Position numbers and translations under genes: made by a program. Positions 31,156 to 44,500 of a stretch of 64,000 nt of DNA are shown one piece after another (positions within the stretch are counted from its first letter, which is position 1; the number at the start of each line of letters is the position of its first letter). Source of the DNA: Cepaea nemoralis (taxonomy: Eukaryota > Mollusca > Gastropoda > Stylommatophora > Helicidae); assembly GCA_014155875.1 (NCBI GenBank), contig JACEFZ010017696.1:124001-188000 (forward strand), written 5' to 3'. The notes beneath the pieces were generated by a model, which worked only from the letters and a program-made list of their open reading frames with translations, was not told the origin of the DNA and searched no databases.

Positions 31156-31559
31156 AGTACCGTATTTTACGGAGTATAAGACACACGTTTTTCTTCAAAA
31201 AATTGCCTCCAAAATTCAGGTGCGTCTTATACTCGAAATTAATATAAAAATGTCCAGTGTTTGATTTAAAATTCCCGCCAGTCTTAAAAATGGCCATATA
31301 TTCGATGCCGCGGGAAACCTATCTCTATTTGGCAACATTGGATTCAACTGGCAGCAGCAGTGCACCGATGCGACGAACATGAGTTGCGGGGATTCACAAG
31401 CTTGCTAACACTGTCTCCCTCCCACCCCACCATCACAAACCCAGAACATTGTCTAGCCTATGATGCGTCATTGCAGTCTATGGTGCCAGTGAACTTGACT
31501 TGAAAGTGATATGTGTTTTCGGTAACAGTACAATATTTTTGTTAGTAGCTAGTTTCGCA

Positions 31560-32046
31560 ATGGAAAAAAATAAAAGGTATTCATATGATGCGGGCTATAA
31601 ATTGAAAGTAATAGCATATGCAGAAGAACATGGAAACAGAGCAGCTGAGTGGCATTTCGGCCCTCCACCAACAGAAAAAACCATTCGTGATTGGCGGGCT
31701 AGTAAAGAAGAACTGAAAAAAAATGAGGAAGACTAAATGTGCAAATAGAGGGCTGAATGCAAAATGGCCAAAACTAGAAGATGATGTAATGAAATGGATT
31801 CAAAGACACCGTCAAAATGGCATTGGAATTAATACAAAAATGATTCAAATACACGCTCGTAAGCTTGTGCTACAGTGGAACTTAACAGACTTTAAGGGTG
31901 GAGTAGGTTGGTGCTACAGGTTTATGAAGCGTCATGGACTTATCTGGACATCTAACTTACATGGACCATCTTATATATGAAGAGGATGACGATGAAGAGG
32001 AAGAAGAAGAAAAAGAAAGTTCAGATGACGATTTTCAGGGATTTTA
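31560..32046 (+). pseudogene. pogo/POGK-like transposase remnant (HTH + acidic tail, DDE lost)
   Basis: MEKNKRYSYDAGYKLKVIAY at 31560 starts a psq-like helix-turn-helix with HGNRAAEWHFG and EKTIRDWR. A frameshift in the A-run at 31716-31723 moves to KCANRGLNAKWPKLEDDVM, IQRHRQNGIGI and WCYRFMKRHGL, the CENP-B-type HTH. The sequence then jumps to an acidic tail (EEDDDEEEEEEKESSDDDF) and a stop at 32044-32046. In intact relatives about 200-300 residues with the DDE catalytic domain separate these two parts. The remnant could bind TIRs but not cut. Confidence 0.78.
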
Positions 32047-32111
32047 AAGGTCAGTTTGGGTTTATAAACTAAGAATTTTTTTTTTAGTCCAGATTTGCAA
32101 TCTAATAATAT

Positions 32112-32337
32112 ATAATATTTGTTGCGTATCCCTTGCGGGACATTGCAGTCAACACCAGCATTTTCAGCTGCTGTTGATGTACTAGGCAAGTGTTACGTTC
32201 AGTAGTTTGCCATTGCTTTCTGAACGACCGGTCTCCATACCTTTTTCGAAAATACGAGCACCGCCGTGTTTCGAACCCGGGTATACGGGCTCACAAACCG
32301 CGTTCGCAAGCCCTTCAGCCACAGAGACCGGCTAATA
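32112..32337 (-). mobile_element. tRNA-derived SINE in the pogo-like element
   Basis: On the minus strand the head begins GCCGGTCTCTGTGGCTGAAG, with an A box in tggctgaagggc, and has the B box ggttcgaaac (about 32276-32267). A body follows, containing gcaatggcaaactact and ttgcctagta, then cagctgaaaatgctg, and an AT-rich tail. An 11-bp duplication, tctaataatat, is present at 32101-32111 and 32338-32348, in locally repetitive DNA. The body is shared with 9085-9167 and partly with the leader of LINE B. Confidence 0.82.
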
Positions 32338-32599
32338 TCTAATAATATCTAATAATACAAATGGTAAAAATGTTATTTAAAAAAAAATTGCTTAAAAATT
32401 AAGGTGCGTCTTATAGTCCGTAAAATACAGTACCTCAGAAATCAGAGTGGGGGTCACTTGATGGCGAGGGACACCAGTAATAGGGAAAGCTAATCCACAC
32501 ACAAACAGCAGTCCAATGTACTAGAAATAGTTCATAGCGAGCAACAACAAAACAAAAAATTCAATGGAAATAATTCAGTTTTGTTTCTAGGTCATCTTA

Positions 32600-35500
32600 A
32601 AGTCCATACTCAATGATTTCTTCACATGTTTTCAATCATTTTGGAGATAGATGTTCCTCCAGTTGTCTAGTTCAATCATTGTGGAGACAGATGTTCCTCC
32701 AGTTCTCTAGTTCAATCATTGTGGAGATAGATGTTCCTCCATGCTACATTGTCCAGTTGTCTAGTTCACTCATTGTGGAGACAGATGTTCCTCCATGCTA
32801 CATTGTCCAGTTGTCTAGTTCAATCATTGTGGAGACAGATGTTCCTCCATGGTACATTGTCCAGTTCTCTAGTTCATTCATTGTGGAGACAGATGTTCCT
32901 CCATGGTACATTGTCCAGTTCTCTAGTTCAATCATTGTGGAGATACATGTTCCTCCATGCTACATTGTCCAGTTCTCTAGTTCAATCATTGTGGAGACAG
33001 ATGTTCCTCCATGGTACATTGTCCAGTTCTCTAGTTCAATCATTGTGGAGATAGATGTTCCTCCATGCTACATTGTCCAGTTGTCTAGTTCACTCATTGT
33101 GGAGACAGATGTTCCTCCATGCTACATTGTCCAGTTGTCTCATTCAATCATTGTGGAGATGTTCCTCCATGCTACATTGTCCAGTTGTCTAGCTCAGTCA
33201 TTGTGGAGATAGATATTCCTCAATGTTACATTGTCCAGTTGTCTAGTTCAATCATTGTGGAGATAGATGTTCCTCCATGCTACATTGTCCAGTTGTCTAG
33301 TTCAGTCATTGTGGAGATAGATGTTCCCCCCATGCTACATTGTCCAATTGTCTAGTTCAATCATTGTGGGGACAGATGTTCCTCCATGCTACATTGTCCA
33401 GTTGTCTAGTTCACTCATTGTGGAGACAGATGTTCCTCCATGCTACATTGTCCAATTGTCTAGTTCAATCATTGTGGAGACAGATGTTCCTCCATGCTAA
33501 ATTGTCCAGTTGTCTAGTTCAATCATTGTGGAGACAGATGTTCCTCCATGCTACATTGTCCAGTTCTCTAGTTCAATCATTGTGGAGACAGATGTTCCTC
33601 CATGCTACATTGTCCAGTTGTCTAGTTCAATCATTGTGGAGACAGATGTTGCTTCATGCTACATTGTTCAGTTCTCTAGTTCAATCATTGTGGAGACAGA
33701 TGTTCCTCCATGCTACATTGTCCAGATGTCTAGTTCAATCATTGTGGAGACAGATGTTCCTCCATGCTACATTGTTCAGTTCTCTAGTTCAATCATTGTG
33801 GAGACAGATGTTCCTCCATGGTACATTGTCCAGTTCTCTAGTTCAATCATTGTGGAGATAGATGTTCCTCCATGCTACATTGTCCAGTTGTCTAGTCCAA
33901 TCATTGTGGGGACAGATGTTCCTCCATGCTACATTGTCCAGTTGTCTAGTTTACTCATTGTTGAGACATGTTCCTCCATGCTACATTGTCCAGCTGTCTA
34001 GTTCAATCATTGTGGAGACAGGTGTTCCTCCATGCTACATTGTCCAGAGCTCTAGTTCAATCAATGTGGAGACAGATGTTCCTCCATGCTACATTGTCCA
34101 GTTGTCTAGTTCAATCATTGTGGAGACATATGTTCCTCCATGGTACATTGTCCAGTTCTCTAGTTCAATCATTGTGGAGACAGATGTTCCTCCATGGTAC
34201 ATTGTCCAGTTCTCTTGTTCAGTCATTGTGGAGATACATGTTCCTCCATGCTACATTGTCCAGTTCTCTAGTTCAATCATTGTGGAGACAGATGTTCCTC
34301 CATGGTACATTGTCCAGATCTCTAGTTCAATCATTGTGGAGATAGATGTTCCTCCATGCTACATTGTCCAGTTGTCTAGTTCACTCATTGTGGAGACAGA
34401 TGTTCCTCCATGCTACATTGTCCAGCTGTCTCATTCAATCATTGTGGAGATGTTCCTCCATGCTACATTGTCCAGTTGTCTAGCTCAGTCATTGTGGAGA
34501 TAGATATTTCTCAATGTTACATTGTCCAGTTCTCTAGTTCAATCATTGTGGAGATAGATGTTCCTCCATGCTACATTGTCCAGTTGTCTAGTTCACTCAT
34601 TGTGGAGACAGATGTTCCTCCATGCTACATTGTCCAATTGTCTAGTTCAATCATTGTGGAGACAGATGTTCCTCCATGCTAAATTGTCCAGTTGTCTAGT
34701 TCAATCATTGTGGAGACAGATGTTCCTCCATGCTACATTGTCCAGTTGTCTAGTTCAATCATTGTGGAGACAGATGTTCCTCCAAGCTACATTGTCCAGT
34801 TGTCTAGTTCAATCATTGTGGAGACAGATGTTCCTCCATGCTACATTGTCCAGTTCTCTAGTTCAATCATTGTGGAGACAGATGTTACTCCATGCTATAT
34901 TGTCCAGTTGTTTATTTCAATCATTGTGAAGATGTTCCTCCATGCTACATTGTCCAATTGTCTAGTTCAGTCATTGTGGAGACATATGTTCCTCCAGTTC
35001 TCTAGTTCAATCATTGTGGAGACAGATGTTCCTCCATGCTACATTGTCCAGTTCTCTAGTTCAATCATTGTGGAGACAAATGTTCCTCCGTGCTACATTG
35101 TCTAGTTCAATCATTGTGGAGACAGATGTTCCTTAGTGCTACATTGTCTAGTTCAATCATTGTGGAGTCAGATGTTCATCCATGCTGCATTGTCTAGTTC
35201 AATCATTGTGGAGACCGATGTTCTTCCGTGCTACATTGTCTAATTCAATCACTGTGGAGACAGATGTTCCTCCATGCTACATTGTCCAGTTCTGTAATTC
35301 AACCATTGTGGCGATAGATGTTCCTCCATGCTACATTATCCAGTTCTCTAGTTAACCATTGTGGAGATAGATGTTCCTTCATGTTACATTGTCCAGTTCT
35401 CTAGTTCAACCATTGTGGAGACAGATGTTCCTCCTCCATGCTACATTGTCCAGTTGTCTAGTTCAATCATTGTTGAGACAGATGTTCCTCCAGGCTACAT

Positions 35501-38500
35501 TGTCCAGTTGTCTAGTTCAGTCATTGTGGAGACAGATGTTCCTCCAGTTCTCTATTTCATTCATTCTGGAGACAGATGTTCCTCCATGCTATATTGTCCA
35601 GTTGTCTAGTTCAATCAATGTGGAGACAGATGTTCCTCCATGCTACATTGTCTAGTTCAATCATTGTGGAGACAGATGTTCCTCCGTGCTACATTGTCTA
35701 GTTCAATCATTGTGGAGACAGATGTTCCTCCATGCTGCATTGTCTAGTTCCATCATTGTGGAGATAGATTTTCCTCCGTGCTACATTGTCTAGTTCAGTC
35801 ATTGTGGAGACAGATGTTCCTCCATGCTACATTGTGCAGTTGTCCAGTTCAGTCATTGTGGAGACAGATGTTCCTCCAGTTCTCTAGTTCAGTCATTGTG
35901 GAGACAGATGTTCCCCCCATGCTACATTGTCCAATTGTCTAGTTCAATCATTGTGGGGACAGATGTTCCTCCATGCTACATTGTCCAGTTGTCTAGTTCA
36001 CTCATTGTGGAGACAGATGTTCCTCCATGCTACATTGTCCAATTGTCTAGTTCAATCATTGTGGAGACAGATGTTCCTCCATGCTAAATTGTCCAGTTGT
36101 CTAGTTCAATCATTGTGGAGACAGATGTTCCTCCATGCTACATTGTCCAGTTGTCTAGTTCAATCATTGTGGAGACAGATGTTCCTCCAAGCTACATTGT
36201 CCAGTTGTCTAGTTCAATCATTGTGGAGACAGATGTTGCTTCATGCTACATTGTTCAGTTCTCTAGTTCAATCATTGTGGAGACAGATGTTCCTCCATGC
36301 TACATTGTCCAGATGTCTAGTTCAATCATTGTGGAGACAGATGTTCCTCCATGCTACATTGTTCAGTTCTCTAGTTCAATCATTGTGGAGACAGATGTTA
36401 CTCCATGCTATATTGTCCAGTTGTTTATTTCAATCATTGTGGAGATGTTCCTCCATGCTACATTGTCCAATTATCTAGTTCAGTCATTGTGGAGACAGAT
36501 GTTCCTCCAGTTCTCTAGTTCAATCATTGTGGAGACAGATGTTCCTCCATGCTACATTGTCCAATTGTCTAGTTCAATCATTGTGGAGACAAATGTTCAT
36601 CCGTGCTACATTGTCTAGTTCAATCATTGTGGAGACAGATGTTCCTTAGTGCTACATTGTCTAGTTCAATCATTGTGGAGACAGATGTTCATCCATGCTG
36701 CATTGTCTAGTTCAATCATTGTGGAGACAGATGTTCCTCCGTGCTACATTGTCTAATTCAATCATTGTGGAGACAGATGTTCCTCCATGCTACATTGTCC
36801 AGTTCTGTAGTTCAACCATTGTGGCGATAGATGTTCCTCCATGCTACATTATCCAGTTCTCTAGTTTAACCATTGTGGAGATAGATGTTCCTTCATGTTA
36901 CATTGTCCAGTTCTCTAATTCAATCATTGTTGAGACAGATGTTCCTCCAGGCTACATTGTCCAGTTGTCTAGTTCAATCATTGTGGAGACCGATGTTCCT
37001 CCATCCTACATTGTCCAGTTGTCTAGTTCAATCATTGTGGAGATAGATTTTCCTCCATGCTACATTGTCCACTTCTCTAGTTCAATCATTGTGGAGACAG
37101 ATGTTCCTCCATGCTACATTGTCCAGTTCTCTAGTTCAGTCATTGTGGAGACAGATGTTACTCCATGCTGCATTGTCCAGTTGTCTAATTCAATCATTGT
37201 GGAGACAGATGATCCTCCATGCTACATTGTCCACTTGTCTAGTTCAATCATTGTGGAGACAGATGTTCCTCCAAGCTACATTGTCCAGTTGTCTAGTTCA
37301 ATCATTGTGGAGACAGACGTTCCTCCATGCTACATTGTCCATTTGTCTAGTTCAGTCATTATGGAGACAGATGTTCCTCCAGTTCTCTAGTTCAATCATT
37401 GTGGAGACAGATGTTCCTCCATGATACATTGTCCAGTTGTCTAGTTCAATCATTGTGGAGACAGATGTTCCTCCATGCTACATTGTCTAGTTCAATCATT
37501 GTGGAGAAAGATGTTCCTCCATGCTACAATGTCTAGTTCCATCATTGTAGAGACAGATGTTCCTCCATGGTACACTGTCCAGTTCTCTATTTCAATCATT
37601 GTGGAGACAGATGTTCCTCCAAGCTACATTGTCCAGTTCTCTAGTTCAATCATTGTGGAGTCAAATGTTCCTCCATGGTACATTGTCCAGTTCTCTAGTT
37701 CAATCATTGTGGAAATAGATGTTCCTCCATGCTACATTGTCCAGTTCTCTAGTTCAATCATTGTGGAGATAGATGTTCCTCCATGCTACATTGTCCAGTT
37801 GTCTAGCTCAATCATTGTGGAGATAGATGTTCCTACATGCTACATTGTCCAGTTGTCGAGCTCAATCATTGTGGAGATAGATGTTCCTCCATGTTATATT
37901 GTTCAGTTGTCTAGTTCAATCATTGTGGAGACAGATGTTCCTCCATGCTACATTGTCCAGTTGTCTAGTTCAATCATTGTGGAGATATATATATATTCCT
38001 CCATGCTACATTGTCCAGTTGTCTAGTTCAATCATTGTGGAGATAGATGTTCCCTCATGCTACATTGTCCAGTTGTCTAGTTCAATCATTGTGGAGTCAA
38101 ATGTTCCTCCATGGTACATTGTCCAGTTCTCTAGTTCAATCATTGTGGAGATAGATGTTCCTCCATGCTACATTGTCCAGTTCTCTAGTTCAATCATTGT
38201 GGAGATAGATGTTCCTCCATGCTACATTGTCCAGTTGTCTAGCTCAATCATTGTGGAGATAGATGTTCCTACATGCTACATTGTCCAGTTGTCTAGCTCA
38301 ATCATTGTGGAGATAGATGTTCCTCCATGTTATATTGTTCAGTTGTCTAGTTCAATCATTGTGGAGACAGATGTTCCTCCATGCTACATTGTCCAGTTGT
38401 CTAGTTCAATCATTGTGGAGATATATATTCCTCCATGCTACATTGTCCAGTTGTCTAGTTCAATCATTGTGGAGATAGATGTTCCCTCATGCTACATTGT

Positions 38501-41500
38501 CCAGTTGTCTAGTTCAATCATTGTGGGACAGATGTTCCTCCATGCTACATTGTCCAGTTGTCTAGTTCACTCATTGTGGAGACAGATGTTCCTCCATGCT
38601 ACATTGTCCAGTTGTCTAGTTCAATCATTGTGGAGACAGATGTTACTCCAAGCTACATTGTCCTGTTCTCTAGTTCAATCATTGTAGAGACAGATGTTCC
38701 TCCATGCTACATTGTCCAGTTCTCTAGTTCAATCATTGTGGAGTCAAATGTTCCTCCATGGTACATTGTCCAGTTCTCTAGTTCACTCATTGTGGAGACA
38801 GATGTTCCTCCGTGCTACATTGTCCAGTTCTCTAGTTCAATCATTGTGGAGATAGATGTTCCTCCATGCTACATTGTCCAGTTCTCTAGTTCAATCATTG
38901 TGGAGTCAAATGTTCCTCCATGGTACATTGTCCAGTTCTCTAGTTCACTCATTGTGGAGACAGATGTTCCTCCATGCTACATTGTCCAGTTCTCTAGTTC
39001 AATCATTGTGGAGATAGATGTTCCTCCATGCTACATTGTCCAGTTGTCTAGTTCAATCATTGTGGAGATAGATGTTCCTCCATGCTACATTGTCCAGTTG
39101 TCTAGCTCAATCATTGTAGAGATAGATGTTCCTCCATGCTACGTTGTCCAGTTGTCTAGTTCAATCATTGTGGAGATAGATGTTCCTCCATGCTACGTTG
39201 TCCAGTTCTCTGGTTCAGTCATTGTGTAGAGAGATGTTCCTCCATGCTAAATATTCCAGTTGTCTAGCTCAATCATTGTGGAGATAGATGTTCCTACATG
39301 CTACATTGTCCAGTTGTCTAGCTCAATCATTGTGGAGATAGATGTTCCTCCATGTTATATTGTCCAGTTGTCTAGTTCAATCATTGTGGAGACAGATGTT
39401 CCTCCATGCTACATTGTCCAGTTGTCTAGTTCAATCATTGTGGAGATATATATTCCTCCATGCTACATTGTCCAGTTGTCTAGTTCAATCATTCTGGAGA
39501 CAGATGTTCCTCCATGCTATATTGTCCAGTTGTCTAGTTCAATCAATGTGGAGACAGATGTTCCTCCATGCTACATTGTCTAGTTCAATCATTGTGGAGA
39601 CAGATGTTCCTCCGTGCTACATTGTCTAGTTCAATCATTGTGGAGACAGATGTTCCTCCATGCTGCATTGTCTAGTTCCATCATTGTGGAGATAGATGTT
39701 CCTCCATGCTACATTATCCAGTTCTCTAGTTTAACCATTGTGGAGATAGATGTTCCTTCATGTTACATTGTCCAGTTCTCTAATTCAATCATTGTTGAGA
39801 CAGATGTTCCTCCAGGCTACATTGTCCAGTTGTCTAGTTCAATCATTGTGGAGACCGATGTTCCTCCATCCTACATTGTCCAGTTGTCTAGTTCAATCAT
39901 TGTGGAGATAGATGTTTCCTCCATGCTTACATTGTCCAGTTGTCTAGTTCAATCATTGTGGAGATAGATGTTCCTCCATGCTACATTGTCCAGTTGTCTA
40001 GTTCATCATTGTGGAGATAGATGTTCCTCCATGCTATCATTGTCCAGTTGTCTAGTTCAATCATGTGGAGATAGATGGTTTCCCATCCATGCTTAATTGT
40101 CCAGTTGTCTAGTTCAATCAGTGTGGGAGATAGATGTTCTTCCATGCTACATTGTCCAGTTGTCTAGTTCAAATCATTGTGGAGACAGATGTTCCTGCCC
40201 ATGCTACATTGTCCAGTTGTCTATTTCAATCATTGTGGAAGATAGATGATTCCTCCATGCTACATTGTCCAGTTGTCTAGTTCAATCATTGTGGAGACTA
40301 GATGTTCCTCCATGCTATATTGTCCAGTTTTCTAGTTCAATCATTGTGAGGACAGAATGTTCCTCCATGCTACATTGTCCAGTGCTCTAGTTCAATCATT
40401 GTGAGATCAGAATGTTCCTCCATGCTACATTGTCCAGTTCTCTAGTTCAATCATTGTGGAGATAGATGTTCCTCCATGCTACATTGTCCAGTTCTCTAGT
40501 TCAATCATTGTGGAGATCAGATGTTCCTCCATGCTACATTGTCCAGTTGTCTAGTTCAATCATTGTGGAGATAGATGTTCCTCCATGCTACATTGTCCAG
40601 TTGTCTAGTTCAATCATTGTGGAGATAGATTTTCCTCCATGCTACATTGTCCAGTTCTTCTAGTTCAATCATTGTGGAGATAGATGTTCCTCCATGCTAC
40701 ATTGTCCAGTTCGTCTAGTCAAGTCATTGTGGAGACAGATGTTCCTCCAGTGCTACATTGTCCAGTTGTCTAGGTCAATCATTGTGGAGATAGATAGATT
40801 CCTCCATGCTACATTGTTCCAGTTGTCTAGTTCAATCATTGTGGAGACAGATGTTCCTCAATGCTACATTGTCCAGATTGTCTAGTTCAATCATTGTGGA
40901 GACAGACTGTTCCTCCATGCTACATTGTCCAGATTGTCTAGTTCAAGTCATTGTGGAGACAGATGTTCCTCCATGCTACATTGTCCAGTTCTCTAGTTCA
41001 ATCATTGTGGAGACAGATGTTCCTCCATGATACATTGTCCAGTTGTCTAGTTCAATCATTGTGGAGACAGATGTTCCTCCATGCTACATTGTCTAGTTCA
41101 ATCATTGTGGAGAAAGATGTTCCTCCATGCTACATTGTCTAGTTCCATCATTGTGGAGACAGATGTTCCTCCATGGTACACTGTCCAGTTCTCTAGTTCA
41201 ATCATTGTGGAGACAGATGTTCCTCCAAGCTACATTGTCCAGTTCTCTAGTTCAATCATTGTGGAGTCAAATGTTCCTCCATGGTACATTGTCCAGTTCT
41301 CTAGTTCAATCATTGTGGAGATAGATGTTCCTCCATGCTACATTGTCCAGTTCTCTAGTTCAATCATTGTGGAGATAGATGTTCCTCCATGCTACATTGT
41401 CCAGTTGTCTAGCTCAATCATTGTGGAGATAGATGTTCCTACATGCTACATTGTCCAGTTGTCGAGCTCAATCATTGTGGAGATAGATGTTCCTCCATGT

Positions 41501-44500
41501 TATATTGTTCAGTTGTCTAGTTCAATCATTGTGGAGACAGATGTTCCTCCATGCTACATTGTCCAGTTGTCTAGTTCAATCATTGTGGAGATATATATAT
41601 ATTCCTCCATGCTACATTGTCCAGTTGTCTAGTTCAATCATGGTGGAGATATATATTCCTCCATGCTACATTGTCCAGTTGTCTATTTCAATCATTGTGG
41701 AGATAGATGTTCCCTCATGCTACATTGTCCAGTTGTCTAGTTCAATCATTGTGGGACAGATGTTCCTCCATGCTACATTGTCCAGTTGTCTAGTTCACTC
41801 ATTGTGGAGACAGATGTTCCTCCATGCTACATTGTCCAGTTGTCTAGTTCAATCATTGTGGAGATAGATGTTACTCCAAGCTACATTGTCCTGTTCTCTA
41901 GTTCAATCATTGTGGAGACAGATGTTCCTCCATGCTACATTGTCCAGTTCTCTAGTTCAATCATTGTGGAGTCAAATGTTCCTCCATGGTACATTGTCCA
42001 GTTCTCTAGTTCACTCATTGTGGAGACAGATGTTCCTCCATGCTACATTGTCCAGTTCTCTAGTTCAATCATTGTGGAGATAGATGTTCCTCCATGCTAC
42101 ATTGTCCAGTTGTCTAGCTCAATTATTGTGGAGATAGATGTTCCTCCATGCTACATTGTCCAGTTGTCTAGCTCAATCATTGTAGAGATAGATGTTCCTC
42201 CATGTTATATTGTCCAGTTGTCTAGTTCAATCATTGTGGAGATAGATGTTCCTCCATGCTATGTTGTCCAGTTCTCTAGTTCTGTCATTGTGGAGAGAGA
42301 TGTTCCTCCATGCTACATTGTCCAGTTGTCTAGCTCAATCATTGTGGAGATAGATGTTCCTACATGCTACATTGTCCAGTTGTCTAGCTCAATCATTGTG
42401 GAGATAAATGTTCCTCCATGTTATATTGTCCAGTTGTCTAGTTCAATCATTGTGGAGACAGATGTTCCTCCATGCTACATTGTCCAGTTGTCTAGTTCAA
42501 TAATTGTGGAGATATATATTCCTCCATGCTACATTGTCCAGATTCTAGTTCAATCATTGTGGAGATAGATGTTCCTCCAGTTATCTAGTTCAATCATTGT
42601 GGAGACAGATGTTACTCCATGCTATATTGTCCAGTTGTCTAGTTCAATCATAGTGGAGATATATATATATTCCTCCATGCTACATTGTCCAGTTGTCTAG
42701 TTCAATCATGGTGGAGATATATATTCCTCCATGCTACATTGTCCAGTTGTCTATTTCAATCATTGTGGAGATAGATGTTCCCTCATGCTACATTGTCCAG
42801 TTGTCTAGTTCAATCATTGTGGGACAGATGTTCCTCCATGCTACATTGTCCAGTTGTCTAGTTCACTCATTGTGGAGACAGATGTTCCTCCATGCTACAT
42901 TGTCCAGTTGTCTAGTTCAATCATTGTGGAGATAGATGTTACTCCAAGCTACATTGTCCTGTTCTCTAGTTCAATCATTGTGGAGACAGATGTTCCTCCA
43001 TGCTACATTGTCCAGTTCTATCATTGTGGAGACAGATGTTCCTCCATGCTACATTTTCCAGTTCTCTAGTTCACTCATTGTGGAGACAGATGTTCCTCCA
43101 TGCTACATTGTCCAGTTCTCTAGTTCAATCATTGTGGAGATAGATGTTCCTCCATGCTACATTGTCCAGTTGTCTAGTTCAATCATTGTGGAGATAGATG
43201 TTCCTCCATGCTACATTGTCCAGTTGTCTAGCTCAATCATTGTAGAGATAGATGTTCCTCCATGTTATATTGTCCAGTTGTCTAGTTCAATCATTGTGGA
43301 GATAGATGTTCCTCCATGCTATGTGTCCAGTTCTCTAGTTCTGTCATTGTGGAGAGAGATGTTCCTCCATGCTACATTGTCCAGTTGTCTAGCTCAATCA
43401 TTGTGGAGATAGATGTTCCTACATGCTACATTGTCCAGTTGTCTAGCTCAATCATTGTGGAGATAGATGTTCCTCCATGTTATATTGTCCAGTTGTCTAG
43501 TTCAATCATTGTGGAGACAGATGTTCCTCCATGCTACATTGTCCAGTTGTCTAGTTCAATAATTGTGGAGATATATATTCCTCCATGCTACATTGTCCAG
43601 ATTCTAGTTCAATCATTGTGGAGATAGATGTTCCTCCAGTTATCTAGGTCAATGATTGTGGAGACAGATGTTACTCCATGCTATATTGTCCAGTTTTTGT
43701 AGTTCAATCATAGTGGAGACAGAAGTTCCTCCATGCTACATTGTCCAGTTGTCTAGTTCAGTCATTGTGGAGACAGATGTTCCTCCAGTTCTCTATTTCA
43801 TTCATTGTGGAGACAGATGTTCCTCCATGCTATATTGTCCAGTTGTCTAGTTCAATCAATGTGGAGACAGATGTTCCTCCATGCTACATTGTCTAGTTCA
43901 ATCATTGTGGAGACAGATGTTCCTCCGTGCTACATTGTCTAGTTCAATCATTGTGGAGACAGATGTTCCTCCGTGCTACATTGTCGAGTTCAGTCATTGT
44001 GGAGACAGATGTTCCTCCATGCTACATTGTGCAGTTGTCCAGTTCAGTCATTGTGGAGACAGATGTTCCTCCAGTTCTCTAGTTCAATCATTGTGGAGAC
44101 AGATGTTCCTCCATGCTACATTGTCCAATTGTCTAGTTCAATCATTGTGGAGACAGATGTTCCTCCATTCTACATTGTCTAGTTCAATCATTGTGGAGAC
44201 AGATGTTCCTCCATGCTATATTGTCTAGTTCAATCATTGTGGAGACAGATGTTCCTCCAGTTGTCTAGTTCAATCATTGTGGAGACAGATGTTCCTCCAT
44301 GCTACATTGTCCAGTTGTCTAGTTCAATCATTGTGGAGACAGATGTTCCTCCATGCTACATTGTCTAGTTCAATCATTGTGGAGACAGATGTTCCTCCAT
44401 GCTACATTGTCTAGTTCAATCATTGTGGAGACAGATGTTCCTCTATGCTACATTGTACAGTTCTCTAGTTCAATCATTGTGGAGACAGATATTCCTCCAT

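Larger units (their letters stand above)
31160..32430 (+). mobile_element. pogo-like DNA transposon, internally deleted
   Basis: Inverted ends CCGTATTTTACGG(A)GTATAAGAC and, from the right, CTGTATTTTACGG(A)CTATAAGAC are flanked by TA on both sides (31158-31159 and 32431-32432). This is the Tc1/mariner-pogo target. It contains the N-terminal DNA-binding part and the acidic C-terminal end of a pogo-type transposase but no DDE domain, and carries a SINE at 32112-32337. Confidence 0.8.
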
